From Hanamia caeni (GTDB lineage: Bacteria > Bacteroidota > Bacteroidia > Chitinophagales > Chitinophagaceae), in contig NZ_RJJR01000009.1 in the NCBI RefSeq assembly GCF_003721595.1, positions 186,001 to 250,000 of the forward strand: a stretch of 64,000 nt of DNA. Reading direction: 5' to 3'. The position numbers and the translations under genes were made by a program. This document shows positions 18,987 through 27,697 of the stretch, one piece after another. The notes under the pieces are model-generated. The model did not search any database. It was not told the DNA's origin and saw only the letters and a list, made by a program, of their open reading frames with translations. Numbering within the stretch: the first letter of the stretch is position 1; the number at the start of each line of letters is the position of its first letter.

Positions 18987-20129
18987 TTATTTGGTTATCA
19001 AAACTTTATCATCTTCTATACGATAGTGAAAAAACAGGGAAAGTTGTAAGGCTTTCAAAGTTTCATTAAGGCTTTCATTTTCGAAAATCGCTGTGTAATG
19101 ATATTTGTCCGCAATATCACCTGCCACACTTACCTGTATACCATACCACCTTTCTAATTTCACGGCCACCTCGGCTAAGGTTTCGTTGTTAAATGTCAGC
19201 CGGTTATCTTTCCACGACGTTTCAATTACTGAACTATCGGTTGAACTCAACATCACATTCTGCACCTGTAATTTTTCGCGAATTGCTTTATGCGCTTTCA
19301 ATACAGTATCCGAAATATCTTTCGCGGCTATTCCTTCATTCTGGATGATGAGTTTATGACGAGGCTTCAGCACAATTTTTTCCTCAGGCCTGTCATGTAC
19401 GGTTACCTCCACTGATCCCTTGATGAGGATAGTCTCGGTAGTTCTATCTCCGGGGTATGCCTTTACATCAAACTCAGTACCCAACACCTTTACGTTGATG
19501 TTGTCAGTATGAATTATAAACGGTTTAAGCGCGTTGTGTGTAACACTAAAATAGGCCTCCCCTTTTAAAGAAATTTCGCGCCTGGCGAGGTTAAAATCCT
19601 TTGAAACTTCAAGGCGGCTTCCTCCATTCAATGTAACTACCGAACCATCTGCAAGTTGAAAAGATTTCCTCTCGCCTGGCAAGCTCGAGTATATTAATTT
19701 AGGATTAGAAACGACTTCTTTCGCCGGCGATTTCGGCTGAGGGCCTTGTTGATAAAACAATACCAGCATTAACAGGAAACACGCCGCAATGCTTCCGGCA
19801 TAAATAAACAACAAGCGTTTTTTGTTACCAGGTTTATTTATAAGAAACTCTTCCGAAATGTCGACCACGGCCTCATCCTTTCCTTTCTGCAAATGTTTAT
19901 AAAATTTATTTTTAAATTTTTGAGAATCCCGCCTGTAACTCTGTAAGTCAGTGTTTCCATTTAATATAATAACAAGTTTCTTTGCCTGTTTAAACGTTTC
20001 AATTTTATGAGGATTATCATTTATCCACGCTTTCCAAAAAAGGGCGTCCGGATCTTCTTTGCCTAAACAATAATCCCGAAAAGAATCATTCATCACGAAA
20101 TCTTCCACATCATATTCCATGTAGTTCAT
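18987..20129 (-). CDS. FecR-family anti-sigma factor
   Basis: 380 residues. N-terminal cytoplasmic helical part (1-100), one membrane helix at about 106-127 (LLFIYAGSIAACFLLML), a periplasmic FecR domain (about 150-245, with RKSFQLADGSVVTLNGGSRL and GEAYFSVTH), and a C-terminal DUF4974/STN-like domain (about 305-378, LTFNNETLAEVAVKLERWYG). It holds the ECF sigma factor until the STN domain of a loaded SusC signals across the periplasm. It lies between its sigma factor and SusC on the same strand, and a promoter candidate precedes it. Confidence 0.94.
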   Translation of the reverse strand: MNYMEYDVEDFVMNDSFRDYCLGKEDPDALFWKAWINDNPHKIETFKQAKKLVIILNGNTDLQSYRRDSQKFKNKFYKHLQKGKDEAVVDISEEFLINKPGNKKRLLFIYAGSIAACFLLMLVLFYQQGPQPKSPAKEVVSNPKLIYSSLPGERKSFQLADGSVVTLNGGSRLEVSKDFNLARREISLKGEAYFSVTHNALKPFIIHTDNINVKVLGTEFDVKAYPGDRTTETILIKGSVEVTVHDRPEEKIVLKPRHKLIIQNEGIAAKDISDTVLKAHKAIREKLQVQNVMLSSTDSSVIETSWKDNRLTFNNETLAEVAVKLERWYGIQVSVAGDIADKYHYTAIFENESLNETLKALQLSLFFHYRIEDDKVLITK

Positions 20130-20257
20130 GTATCAGTCTTTATCTATAGAGGGAAAGGGACACTATTTTTACTATGGATTTCAAAAAAAAATTAAGACGC
20201 CAAAATCTTCATCATCGGATAGCTTTGCCTATGGCGTTTCGTTCGATTTTGGGGCCG

Positions 20258-20284
20258 CAAAATAAAGGTGAAAATTTTGTGCAA
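20258..20284 (-). promoter_or_regulatory. Candidate promoter of the fecR gene
   Basis: On the minus strand: TTG (20284-20282), 17 bases, then TATTTTG (20264-20258), a TA-n-TTTG form of the Bacteroidota -7 box. The ATG is about 130 bases downstream, leaving a leader of about 120 bases. It suggests that fecR-susC-susD can be transcribed apart from the sigma gene, perhaps by that sigma factor. Confidence 0.4.
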
Positions 20285-20372
20285 TCATCCATGTGCAATT
20301 CCTTCACCGCCCGGAATAGTAATTAATTTTCGTAGCTAATGTTAGACAAAACACTTAAAAGCAGGCACACAT

Positions 20373-20999
20373 TTAATGTATTAAACATATCATGATGACA
20401 ATCGGCAAAAAGCCAGCGCTGCTAATCCCGGCATGGTCTTTTTCCATTTTATAAAGTTCGGCTTTCAATATTTTTAGCGAGTCGTGAATAATATTATAAG
20501 CAGTTCGCCTGGTAATGTTGCAGGAGCGGGCAATCTCATTATAATCAATATCTTCAAAAAACTTCATTTGCAATAATTGCTTTTGCCTCGGAGTTAGTTT
20601 TAAAAAAGCTTTATTCAATTTTTGTTTCAGTCCTTCATCTGTTTGTAATTTAATAAGATGCTCTTCATAGGATATTTCCTGGTGATGAGGGAATGATTCA
20701 ATATCGGCAAGTTTGTACCCCTTTATTTGCTTTGCTTTTAATTCAAAAAGAATCTTATGTTTTAAAGAAGTAAGAAGATAGCATCTTACATTGTTTACGA
20801 GAGGAAGACTGGCTCTTTTATCCCAGAGTTCTATTAACAATTGGGTAATACAGTCATGAGTCAATGTCCGGTCGCCGGTTATTTTGATACCAAAATTGAT
20901 GAGCCCTAAATAATGATGATTATATAGTGTCAGCAATGCGTTTTCATCACCATTTCTCAACATCGTCCATACATTTTCTGTTATCGCGGGAGATACCAT
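20373..20999 (-). CDS. ECF-type RNA polymerase sigma factor
   Basis: 208 residues from the chosen start (MVSPAITENVW). A longer frame begins at 21050, but a perfect -7 element occupies 21050-21057, so the longer start would lie upstream of transcription. Region 2 is about residues 20-80 (LYNHHYLGLINFGIKITGD, LIELWDKR) and region 4 about 125-180, with LTPRQKQLLQMKFFED and the helix-turn-helix IARSCNITRRTAYNIIHDSL. It is the partner of the downstream FecR and should direct transcription of utilisation locus 1. The C-terminus carries a short hydrophobic tail (AGFLPIVIMICLI) that is unusual for this family. Confidence 0.92.
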   Translation of the reverse strand: MVSPAITENVWTMLRNGDENALLTLYNHHYLGLINFGIKITGDRTLTHDCITQLLIELWDKRASLPLVNNVRCYLLTSLKHKILFELKAKQIKGYKLADIESFPHHQEISYEEHLIKLQTDEGLKQKLNKAFLKLTPRQKQLLQMKFFEDIDYNEIARSCNITRRTAYNIIHDSLKILKAELYKMEKDHAGISSAGFLPIVIMICLIH

Positions 21000-21049
21000 A
21001 TTTTCAAAGATAGGAAAAACTGTTATAGCCAAAACCCTTTGCACAAGCA

Positions 21050-21078
21050 CAAAAGTATTGAATGCGGCCTGCCTGCAA
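21050..21078 (-). promoter_or_regulatory. Promoter of the ECF sigma gene
   Basis: On the minus strand: TTG (21078-21076), 18 bases, TACTTTTG (21057-21050), an exact match to TTG...TAnnTTTG. It predicts transcription from about 21043 and decides the sigma start in favour of 20999. Confidence 0.6.
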
Positions 21079-21129
21079 TTTTAAAAATTATCCATCCTGC
21101 AAAAACGTTTTTAACCTTAGTCGTCAGTT

Positions 21130-21159
21130 TTGTTTAACAAGATAAATGGGCTTATTTTG
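21130..21159 (+). promoter_or_regulatory. Promoter of the acyltransferase gene
   Basis: TTG (21130-21132), 20 bases, TATTTTG (21153-21159). The ATG follows 17 bases after the -7 element, so the leader is very short. Same TTG-N20-TA-n-TTTG layout as the tRNA promoter at 28498. Confidence 0.5.
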
Positions 21160-21176
21160 CTGCTTCTGTTTTCAAT

Positions 21177-22241
21177 ATGACAGGTACTAATTTATTACAA
21201 TCGCGGCCTCATTTTCAAATCCTTGATGGCATGCGCGGCATTGCTGCCATCGCAATTGTGGTGTTCCATTTTATGGAATGGGTGTATTCTCCTGAAAAGA
21301 ACTTTATTGGGCATGGGTTTCTGGCCGTTGATTTTTTCTTCTGCCTATCCGGTTTCGTAATTGGCTACGCTTATGACAAGCGGCTTCCAACAATTGGAAT
21401 GAAACAGTTTTTTCTATCACGATTGATAAGGCTTCAACCCATGGTGGTGCTGGGCAGCGTACTCGGGTTACTTACATTTTTATTTGACCCTTTTGCAACT
21501 TTTCAATTTAGCTATCCCGTAACAAAAATTTTGCTTCTGTTTATTTGTTCACTGTTATTAATTCCGCTACCCATAATGGAAGAGCGGTCGTTCAATCTCT
21601 TTGGCCTAAACGCGCCTGCGTGGTCGCTTTTTTGGGAATATATCGCCAACATTATTTATGCTTTCATTCTTGTACGATTGCCCAGGCGGTTTTTGTTTTT
21701 ACTCTTATTCCTTTTCGGTGCGGGCTTGTTTTATGTGGCTGCTACAAAAGGAAACCTGCTTGGCGGCTGGGCCGGCGAAAACTTTTGGGATGGCGGCATC
21801 AGGATAGGATATTCATTTACTGCAGGATTAATTATTCACAGGTATCAATTAATTATTAAAAATAAACTGGGATTTTTTCTACCTGCTGTCTTACTGGTCC
21901 TCGCTTTTATCTTTCCACATCTTCCCAATAATGGTATTATTGAAGCATGCATTGTGACTATGTATTTTCCGTTTTTAGTCAGCCTTGGCGCAGGTGCTAC
22001 GCTTAATCCTAAAATGATTTCTGCATGTAAATTATTAGGTGATATTTCTTATCCTCTTTATATGAGCCATTATGCTTTTCTCTGGATATTTGGAAATTAT
22101 TTTCTTCAATATAAGCCCGCCACAGCTATACTGGTTTGGATTATTATTGGCGGCACTTTATTGCTTATCTTTTTTTCGTGGCTTATTATGAAATTTTATG
22201 ACATGCCGGTGAGAAAATATTTTACGCGGCTGCGGATGTAA
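21177..22241 (+). CDS. Acyltransferase family 3 (OafA/YrhL-like) membrane protein
   Basis: 354 residues with about ten membrane helices. The N-terminal signature is clear: LDGMRGIAAIAIVVFHF followed by GHGFLAVDFFFCLSGFVIGY, in which His and the R-G element are the conserved active features. SRLIRLQP matches the next conserved block. These enzymes transfer acetyl or other acyl groups to sugars of O-antigens, exopolysaccharides or related glycans. No glycan-synthesis genes are adjacent, so the acceptor is unknown. Divergent from the sigma gene with its own promoter. Confidence 0.92.
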   Translation: MTGTNLLQSRPHFQILDGMRGIAAIAIVVFHFMEWVYSPEKNFIGHGFLAVDFFFCLSGFVIGYAYDKRLPTIGMKQFFLSRLIRLQPMVVLGSVLGLLTFLFDPFATFQFSYPVTKILLLFICSLLLIPLPIMEERSFNLFGLNAPAWSLFWEYIANIIYAFILVRLPRRFLFLLLFLFGAGLFYVAATKGNLLGGWAGENFWDGGIRIGYSFTAGLIIHRYQLIIKNKLGFFLPAVLLVLAFIFPHLPNNGIIEACIVTMYFPFLVSLGAGATLNPKMISACKLLGDISYPLYMSHYAFLWIFGNYFLQYKPATAILVWIIIGGTLLLIFFSWLIMKFYDMPVRKYFTRLRM

Positions 22242-22500
22242 GAGATTAGAAAGTTCTGCAATGAACAGCCCTGATTTTTCTCGTTTTTTTTTGCAAGATC
22301 TTCTTCAACTATTGATTGGGATTTGTTACGGAAGGCTATGCCATTAGTGCAAGCAAAATAAAAATTATTGATATTTTTTTGTTTACTGCTTTGCAACTGT
22401 ATGCCTTATTATAAACATTTTGGCACATCCTTATGGCATGAAGGTTGTTGAAATTTTTCTGATTGAATTTATATCCTTCATTTTTTTAAATATAAAAGCT

Positions 22501-22827
22501 ATGAACATTATTCCAAATCATGATCTGATCAAAAAAATTGATATCTGCGTGGCCGCATGCAACTTTTGTGCATCAGCATGCCTCAAAGAAGAAAATGTAA
22601 AGATGATGGTTTCGTGCATTGCGCTCGATCTTGATTGCGCAGACATTTGCAAAACTACCGGCATTTTACTGGCCAGGGATTCACAGCACGCAAAACATCT
22701 TTTAAAGGAATGCGTTGAAATTTGCGAAGCATGCGCTGCTGAATGTGGTCAACATCAAAATGACCATTGCCAGGCCTGTGCGCAGGCATGTACAGAGTGT
22801 GCAGAAGCCTGCAGAACTGCCGCCTGA
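22501..22827 (+). CDS. Cysteine-rich four-helix bundle protein (DUF326, copper-binding type)
   Basis: 108 residues from MNIIPNHDLIKK; the longer frame upstream is hydrophobic and unlike the family. Cysteines occur in regular helix-spaced pairs: CVAACNFCASAC, CIALDLDCADIC, CVEICEACAAEC and CQACAQACTECAEAC. This is the pattern of the DUF326 family, whose studied members (Csp-type) store Cu(I) inside a four-helix bundle. No export signal, so the product should be cytoplasmic. A small Rho-N-like gene follows 64 bases later. Confidence 0.9.
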   Translation: MNIIPNHDLIKKIDICVAACNFCASACLKEENVKMMVSCIALDLDCADICKTTGILLARDSQHAKHLLKECVEICEACAAECGQHQNDHCQACAQACTECAEACRTAA

Positions 22828-22891
22828 TTACGGAAAACCAAGATTATATCTGCACAAGAGATTATATTTTTTAATTTAAAACTAAATCATC

Positions 22892-23131
22892 ATGCCAGAC
22901 CCCAGAATTAAAAACGAAGACAAGTATGAAGCCTTGCGCGATAAGGGTTATAGCAAAGAAAAATCAGCCAGGATCGCCAACACCCCGGATTCGGGGAAAA
23001 AAGGCGGCAAATCTAAAGATTATGAAGACCGGTCAAAGCAGGAATTGTATGACGAAGCCAAAAAAGTGGGCATAGAAGGCCGGTCAAAAATGGACAAAGA
23101 AGAGCTGATACATGCGCTCAGGAATAATTAG
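22892..23131 (+). CDS. Small Rho-N/SAP-like domain protein
   Basis: 79 residues, very hydrophilic. The N-terminal half (PDPRIKNEDKYEALRDKGYSK, SARIANTPDSGKKGG) is typical of small bacterial stress-associated proteins (DUF7218-like), and the C-terminal half (DRSKQELYDEAKKVGIEGRS, KMDKEELIHALRNN) is a Rho-terminator N-terminal-like helical module thought to bind nucleic acid. It has no membrane or catalytic motif. It follows the DUF326 gene and may share a transcript; role unknown. Confidence 0.8.
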   Translation: MPDPRIKNEDKYEALRDKGYSKEKSARIANTPDSGKKGGKSKDYEDRSKQELYDEAKKVGIEGRSKMDKEELIHALRNN

Positions 23132-23177
23132 ACTTCCGCCAGATCTGCAATAGCCTGTTCGCTGTATCTTGGATTGA

Positions 23178-25607
23178 TTACAGTGCTACTTTCTGATTTC
23201 CTGCATGTAATGCCATCGTCTTACCATTCCACTTTAATGTTCCTGAAAGATTTTTTGGAAGGGTGATTTCGCCGGAGATATTTTTATTTTTTCGTGTAAG
23301 CATCACCGATAGCTCTCCATCCGCTACGGGCATCGTGCCTTTTATTTCGGTCAATTCGCCAAATGCCGGCGCGATCTTAACTGTTTTAAACCCGGGTGAT
23401 GCCGGTGTAATTCCGCAAATCGTAGCAAGGAAATCGTAAATAGGACTTGCTGACCATGCATGGCAATCAGACCGTGTAGGGTCGGGCTTTTCAGCGAATG
23501 TAGTCAGCCCGTTTTTCAGCATGTCGCGCCATGGTTTTAGCTGCGAATAATAAAGATTGGCCATGCCTGCTTTTACCATTGCACGCGTTAAATAAAACCT
23601 GTAATAAAAAGTAGCCTGGCTAAGGGTAGAATCGTATAAAATATTTTTCATCACAGTTTGTTCTTCAGAGGAAGGAATGGCTTCAGCAAGAATAGCCATA
23701 ATTCCGGCGTGCTGGCTGTAGCTGCTTTTTTCAGGAGTGTCTGCCATTTCCATTTTCTTTTTATCAAAGCAATCCCCGTACGTTTTTTTAGCCAGCGCAT
23801 TGGCAAGCATTATATAATGCTTACTCATTTCCTTTTTGCCAAAATAATCGAACAGTTGTGCGGCCTGTCGCAACGTATACACAAACTGAAGGGTGATAAT
23901 TGAAGAATTTCCATCCATAGCGCCGGGTGGTGTTCCACCGGGAAAAGCGTCATTCCAGTCAACAAAGCTCCACCACTTCATCGGGCCCAAAATTCCTTTC
24001 GATGAATCAATATGTTGTTCATAACATTTTAACACCAGATTAGCTGCATCTAAATATTTTTGTAAGAATGCATCATCACCTCTCAACATCCAGTAATCAT
24101 GAAGCATGGAAACCCAAAACAGGGAGAATGGGGGTATTACCTGCAGCCGGCTGCTCGGAAAACGGCCCTGCGTAAGCCCTTCAGGCACTCGGCTCAAATA
24201 AAAATCATTGATAGCTTTCCGCATCAGCCTGTCATCGCCGGTGTTGTACAAAGAAATAAGCGATTGAATACGGGTATCACCTTCATATTGCAATTGTTCA
24301 TAGTAGGGGCAATCAAAATACGTTTCGCCTGCGCACAATCTCGCCGTGCGCCATCCTACTTTCCAGATATCCTCAAGAGACTTATCGTTAGACACAAATG
24401 TTGCTTTTTGTTCAAATGGATATCCTGTAAAGATTCCATACAAATCTTCCAGCACGAGCGGTTGATTACCGGTAGTAATATCCAATTGCAAATAGCGCCA
24501 CGTGCGTATCCATAACGGGCTGAAGCTCCTGTTGCTTCCACCGTCAGGATAAAAAATATCGTAAAATCCCTTCATAGTTTTGCCTTCAGTAACATTGCGG
24601 TTGCCTTTATCTCCTTTTTCATCAAACAAAGCTTCAGCATAGGTAAGCGTCACTTTTGAATCGTTGCCGCCACTAACTTTTAACACAGGGTAGCCAACGG
24701 TTTCATAAGATTGGTCAACCAAAATGGTTTTGGTGGTGTTGGCAGGAATGGTAATAGGATGGCCGCCTTGCAGAAAATAAGAATCTTCATTTTTTGTTAG
24801 TTTACTATCAGCCCCGGATACATCCTTTCGGATAATTGCCATGCGCTGGATTTCTTGTTCCATCTGCGGAATTTCGCGTGGGGCAAGTGTCCATATATTG
24901 TCCGAACCATAACCCGCAGTTACTACCGGCGTACCCACATTCTCCGCATTCGGCCAATTGCTGTCATTATAAGAGGGCAGTTCCCATCCCCACGGAAAAT
25001 CCTTTGCTCTTACCTCGTCGCCGGGGCCCACAACGAAATAAGAATGTAAAATGGCGCCCATATTTGTAGCGCAGGGGGAATAGGCGGTGTCGTGCAGCAC
25101 TTTCCATGTTCTGTCGGTATTAGCCACCTCTTCAATTTTACTATCGCCCTGCAATAAGAAACCCGTTTGCGCAGAAATCTGTGCCACGGGCGCATATTCG
25201 CCCATGTTCCAAACCCAGGCGGCAATTACATTTTTTCCCTTATGCAGATTTGAAGCAATATCGAAGGTTCCAAAATTCCAATTGTATGTACTGCTTCTTG
25301 CCGGCCCTCTGCCCACTTCAGTTCCGTTCACATATAAAATGTACCTGTTGTCTGCCGAAACATGAATGATAAACTTTGAAATATCCGCATTTAAATCAAA
25401 AGATTTACGGAAATGATAGACGCCATAAGCTTTTGCAGGCACACCGGGGCAAGTGATCCAATGCGCATTCCAGCTGCCATTTAATAATTTTGGATTGGCA
25501 GAAAACTGTTGCCCGTATGAAGAAGCACACAATAAGGCAAAGCCAAAAATTAAAGAGGCTTTCCTGAATGCTGTGGACATAAATAAAAGCATACGTTGGT
25601 AATTCAT
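23178..25607 (-). CDS. Alpha-L-rhamnosidase-like glycoside hydrolase (GH78 type)
   Basis: 809 residues with a signal peptide ending near SSYG; an internal Met at 25580 would also give a good signal peptide. Order: beta-sandwich domains (about 40-260 and 280-400, KSFDLNADISKFIIHVSADN, YILYVNGTEVGRGP), an (alpha/alpha)6 barrel (about 405-730) and a C-terminal beta domain (about 735-809). The barrel opens with FDCPYYEQLQYEGD (about 428-441), the place where classical GH78 enzymes have DCPQRDERLGWTGD; the acidic residues are kept but spaced differently. It probably removes terminal alpha-rhamnose or a similar sugar in the periplasm. It is not inside either SusC/SusD locus. Confidence 0.85.
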   Translation of the reverse strand: MNYQRMLLFMSTAFRKASLIFGFALLCASSYGQQFSANPKLLNGSWNAHWITCPGVPAKAYGVYHFRKSFDLNADISKFIIHVSADNRYILYVNGTEVGRGPARSSTYNWNFGTFDIASNLHKGKNVIAAWVWNMGEYAPVAQISAQTGFLLQGDSKIEEVANTDRTWKVLHDTAYSPCATNMGAILHSYFVVGPGDEVRAKDFPWGWELPSYNDSNWPNAENVGTPVVTAGYGSDNIWTLAPREIPQMEQEIQRMAIIRKDVSGADSKLTKNEDSYFLQGGHPITIPANTTKTILVDQSYETVGYPVLKVSGGNDSKVTLTYAEALFDEKGDKGNRNVTEGKTMKGFYDIFYPDGGSNRSFSPLWIRTWRYLQLDITTGNQPLVLEDLYGIFTGYPFEQKATFVSNDKSLEDIWKVGWRTARLCAGETYFDCPYYEQLQYEGDTRIQSLISLYNTGDDRLMRKAINDFYLSRVPEGLTQGRFPSSRLQVIPPFSLFWVSMLHDYWMLRGDDAFLQKYLDAANLVLKCYEQHIDSSKGILGPMKWWSFVDWNDAFPGGTPPGAMDGNSSIITLQFVYTLRQAAQLFDYFGKKEMSKHYIMLANALAKKTYGDCFDKKKMEMADTPEKSSYSQHAGIMAILAEAIPSSEEQTVMKNILYDSTLSQATFYYRFYLTRAMVKAGMANLYYSQLKPWRDMLKNGLTTFAEKPDPTRSDCHAWSASPIYDFLATICGITPASPGFKTVKIAPAFGELTEIKGTMPVADGELSVMLTRKNKNISGEITLPKNLSGTLKWNGKTMALHAGNQKVAL

Positions 25608-25723
25608 ATTGCTATTTTAGAAAATTTTTACTAAAAGTACGAAGGGCTGTGATGTTTTGGATTCTTTAACTTTTGATGCACCACAAGCATAAAGATGAAT
25701 TTCGCCAAATTGAATCATGCGGC

Positions 25724-27424
25724 TTAATACCCTGCGGCTCCATCATCGCCACGGAAATCAGCAACTGCGGTAATTTTATTTCCTTTTACTTCAATCACTT
25801 CTGTGCGGCCTATTGAACCTCTTTTTTCAATTGTATACCCCATTTTCTTCAGGCCTTCAATGGTGTTAGGGTTGAAATTGCTTTCAACAAAAATTACATC
25901 CGGTAGCCACTGCTGATGAAATTTGGGAGAATCAACCGCCTGTTGCGGCGTCATTTTAAAATCAATCATGTCGACGATGGTCTGGTAAACGCTCGTCGGA
26001 ATAGTAGTGCCTCCCGGCGTTCCGACCACGATGTAAGGTTTGTCGTTTTTTAGAACGATGGTAGGAGTCATACTGCTCAGCATCCTTTTGCCGGGCGCGA
26101 TGGCGTTTGCTTCAGCGCCCACTGCGCCAAACATGTTGGGAACACCGGGCTTTACGCTAAAGTCGTCCATTTCATTATTTAATAAAAAGCCCGCACCCTG
26201 CACCACAATGCCACAGCCATATCCGCCATTTAAAGTAGTGGTTACCGATACGGCATTCCCCTCTTTATCCAGCACATCAAAATGAGTGGTCTCCTCTCCT
26301 TCCTGGATGTACCCTTCTTTAATATTCTTGCTGTTTCCCGCTTTGGTGGAATCGTAGTCGCTCATTCTTTTGGCCAGGTATTCTTCGCTGACGAGCGTTT
26401 TTACGGGAACTTTTACAAAATCAGGGTCGCCGAGATATTTGGCCCTGTCTGCAAAGGCGCGCCTTTCCACTTCTGACATTAACTGTACTGAAGCAACGCT
26501 GCCATAGCTCATTTCGCCGATATTTTCCATCTGGCTCATTTTGAGCATTTGCTCTAAAATAATGCCGCCGCTGCTAGGCAATGGCATGGAAACTACCGTG
26601 TTGCCTTTATAATCAAATACGATTGGCGCCCGCTCTTTCGCTTCATAATTTTTTAAGTCTTCTTCGGTGATAAGTCCTTTATCTCTTTTCATTTGCGCAG
26701 CAATCAATTGGGCGGTCTTGCCTCCGTAAAACCCATCAGCGCCATCGTCTCTTATTCGTTTTAAGGTATTGGCCAGGTCCTTTTGAATCAGCGTATCTCC
26801 TTCCTTCCAAAACCCTTCTTTTACAAAAGCGGGAATAAAATTGTTGACACTCAATAAATGGTTTCGAACCGAATTGAGGCCGTCTGCCTCTCCTTTTACC
26901 AGCACAAAACCATTTTCAGCAAACTCAATCGCCGGCTGGATTAGCTTTTTAAAAGGAAGCTTTGCATATTTCATACAAGCGAAAATGCCCGCAACCGAGC
27001 CTGGAACACCCACCGCAAGCGGGCTGTTTTGGGAAAGAGTCATCTGTGGGTTTCCGCTGGAATCGAGATACATATCCCGTGTAGCACCACCGGGCGCTTT
27101 TTCGCGGTAATCAATGGCGATATTCTGTCCATCTTTTAAATGAATAATGGTAAAGCCGCCGCCGCCGATATTGCCGGCACTCGGATGCACTACGGCCAGC
27201 GCCAGTTGAGTAGCAATGGCTGCATCCACCGCGTTACCACCCTGTTTCATAATGCTGACGCCTACTTCACTAGCTATCTGGCTGGCGGATACCACGGCTC
27301 CGCGCTTAACCTCAATTTTCTTTTTTGTTTGAAACTGAAAAGCATTGATTTTTTGAGAATGGGAGCACGACGAAAGCAGGAAAGCAACACCCGAAATGAA
27401 AAATAAAGATGGATTTTTTTGCAT
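25724..27424 (-). CDS. ggt: Gamma-glutamyltransferase
   Basis: 566 residues. Signal peptide with lipobox LLSSC (Cys20), so a periplasmic lipoprotein. The precursor is cut before the nucleophile threonine, T380 in EETTHFDVLD, to give large and small subunits; the substrate-binding PLPSSGGI (281-288) and the small-subunit motifs GAGFLLNNEMDDF and VGTPGG are present. It transfers or hydrolyses the gamma-glutamyl group of glutathione and related peptides. Length and motif order match complete enzymes. It stands alone. Confidence 0.95.
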   Translation of the reverse strand: MQKNPSLFFISGVAFLLSSCSHSQKINAFQFQTKKKIEVKRGAVVSASQIASEVGVSIMKQGGNAVDAAIATQLALAVVHPSAGNIGGGGFTIIHLKDGQNIAIDYREKAPGGATRDMYLDSSGNPQMTLSQNSPLAVGVPGSVAGIFACMKYAKLPFKKLIQPAIEFAENGFVLVKGEADGLNSVRNHLLSVNNFIPAFVKEGFWKEGDTLIQKDLANTLKRIRDDGADGFYGGKTAQLIAAQMKRDKGLITEEDLKNYEAKERAPIVFDYKGNTVVSMPLPSSGGIILEQMLKMSQMENIGEMSYGSVASVQLMSEVERRAFADRAKYLGDPDFVKVPVKTLVSEEYLAKRMSDYDSTKAGNSKNIKEGYIQEGEETTHFDVLDKEGNAVSVTTTLNGGYGCGIVVQGAGFLLNNEMDDFSVKPGVPNMFGAVGAEANAIAPGKRMLSSMTPTIVLKNDKPYIVVGTPGGTTIPTSVYQTIVDMIDFKMTPQQAVDSPKFHQQWLPDVIFVESNFNPNTIEGLKKMGYTIEKRGSIGRTEVIEVKGNKITAVADFRGDDGAAGY

Positions 27425-27697
27425 ATAATCTGGATAATGATTTTAAAATTATACCCTCATCGGGTACAAAAAGCAGTAAAAATAATCATTAAAATGTGGC
27501 TGTTTTTTTATTTCCTGAATAAAAATCGGTCATATTTATTTGTTTACTGTAAAATATCTGGATAGTTACTATAAATATTTGTTCCTTTACGGAATAATTT
27601 GTTTTTTTACTATTCAATTTTTTGGAACGATACAAATTTCAAAAAGCCTGCCAACCCATTTAAATTCGATGCCTGATTTTTTAATTTTTGATGTAAG

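Noticed and set aside
22420..22500. Longer N-terminus for the DUF326 protein
   Set aside because: The upstream codons are hydrophobic and unlike the family; the Met at 22501 gives the standard length and start.
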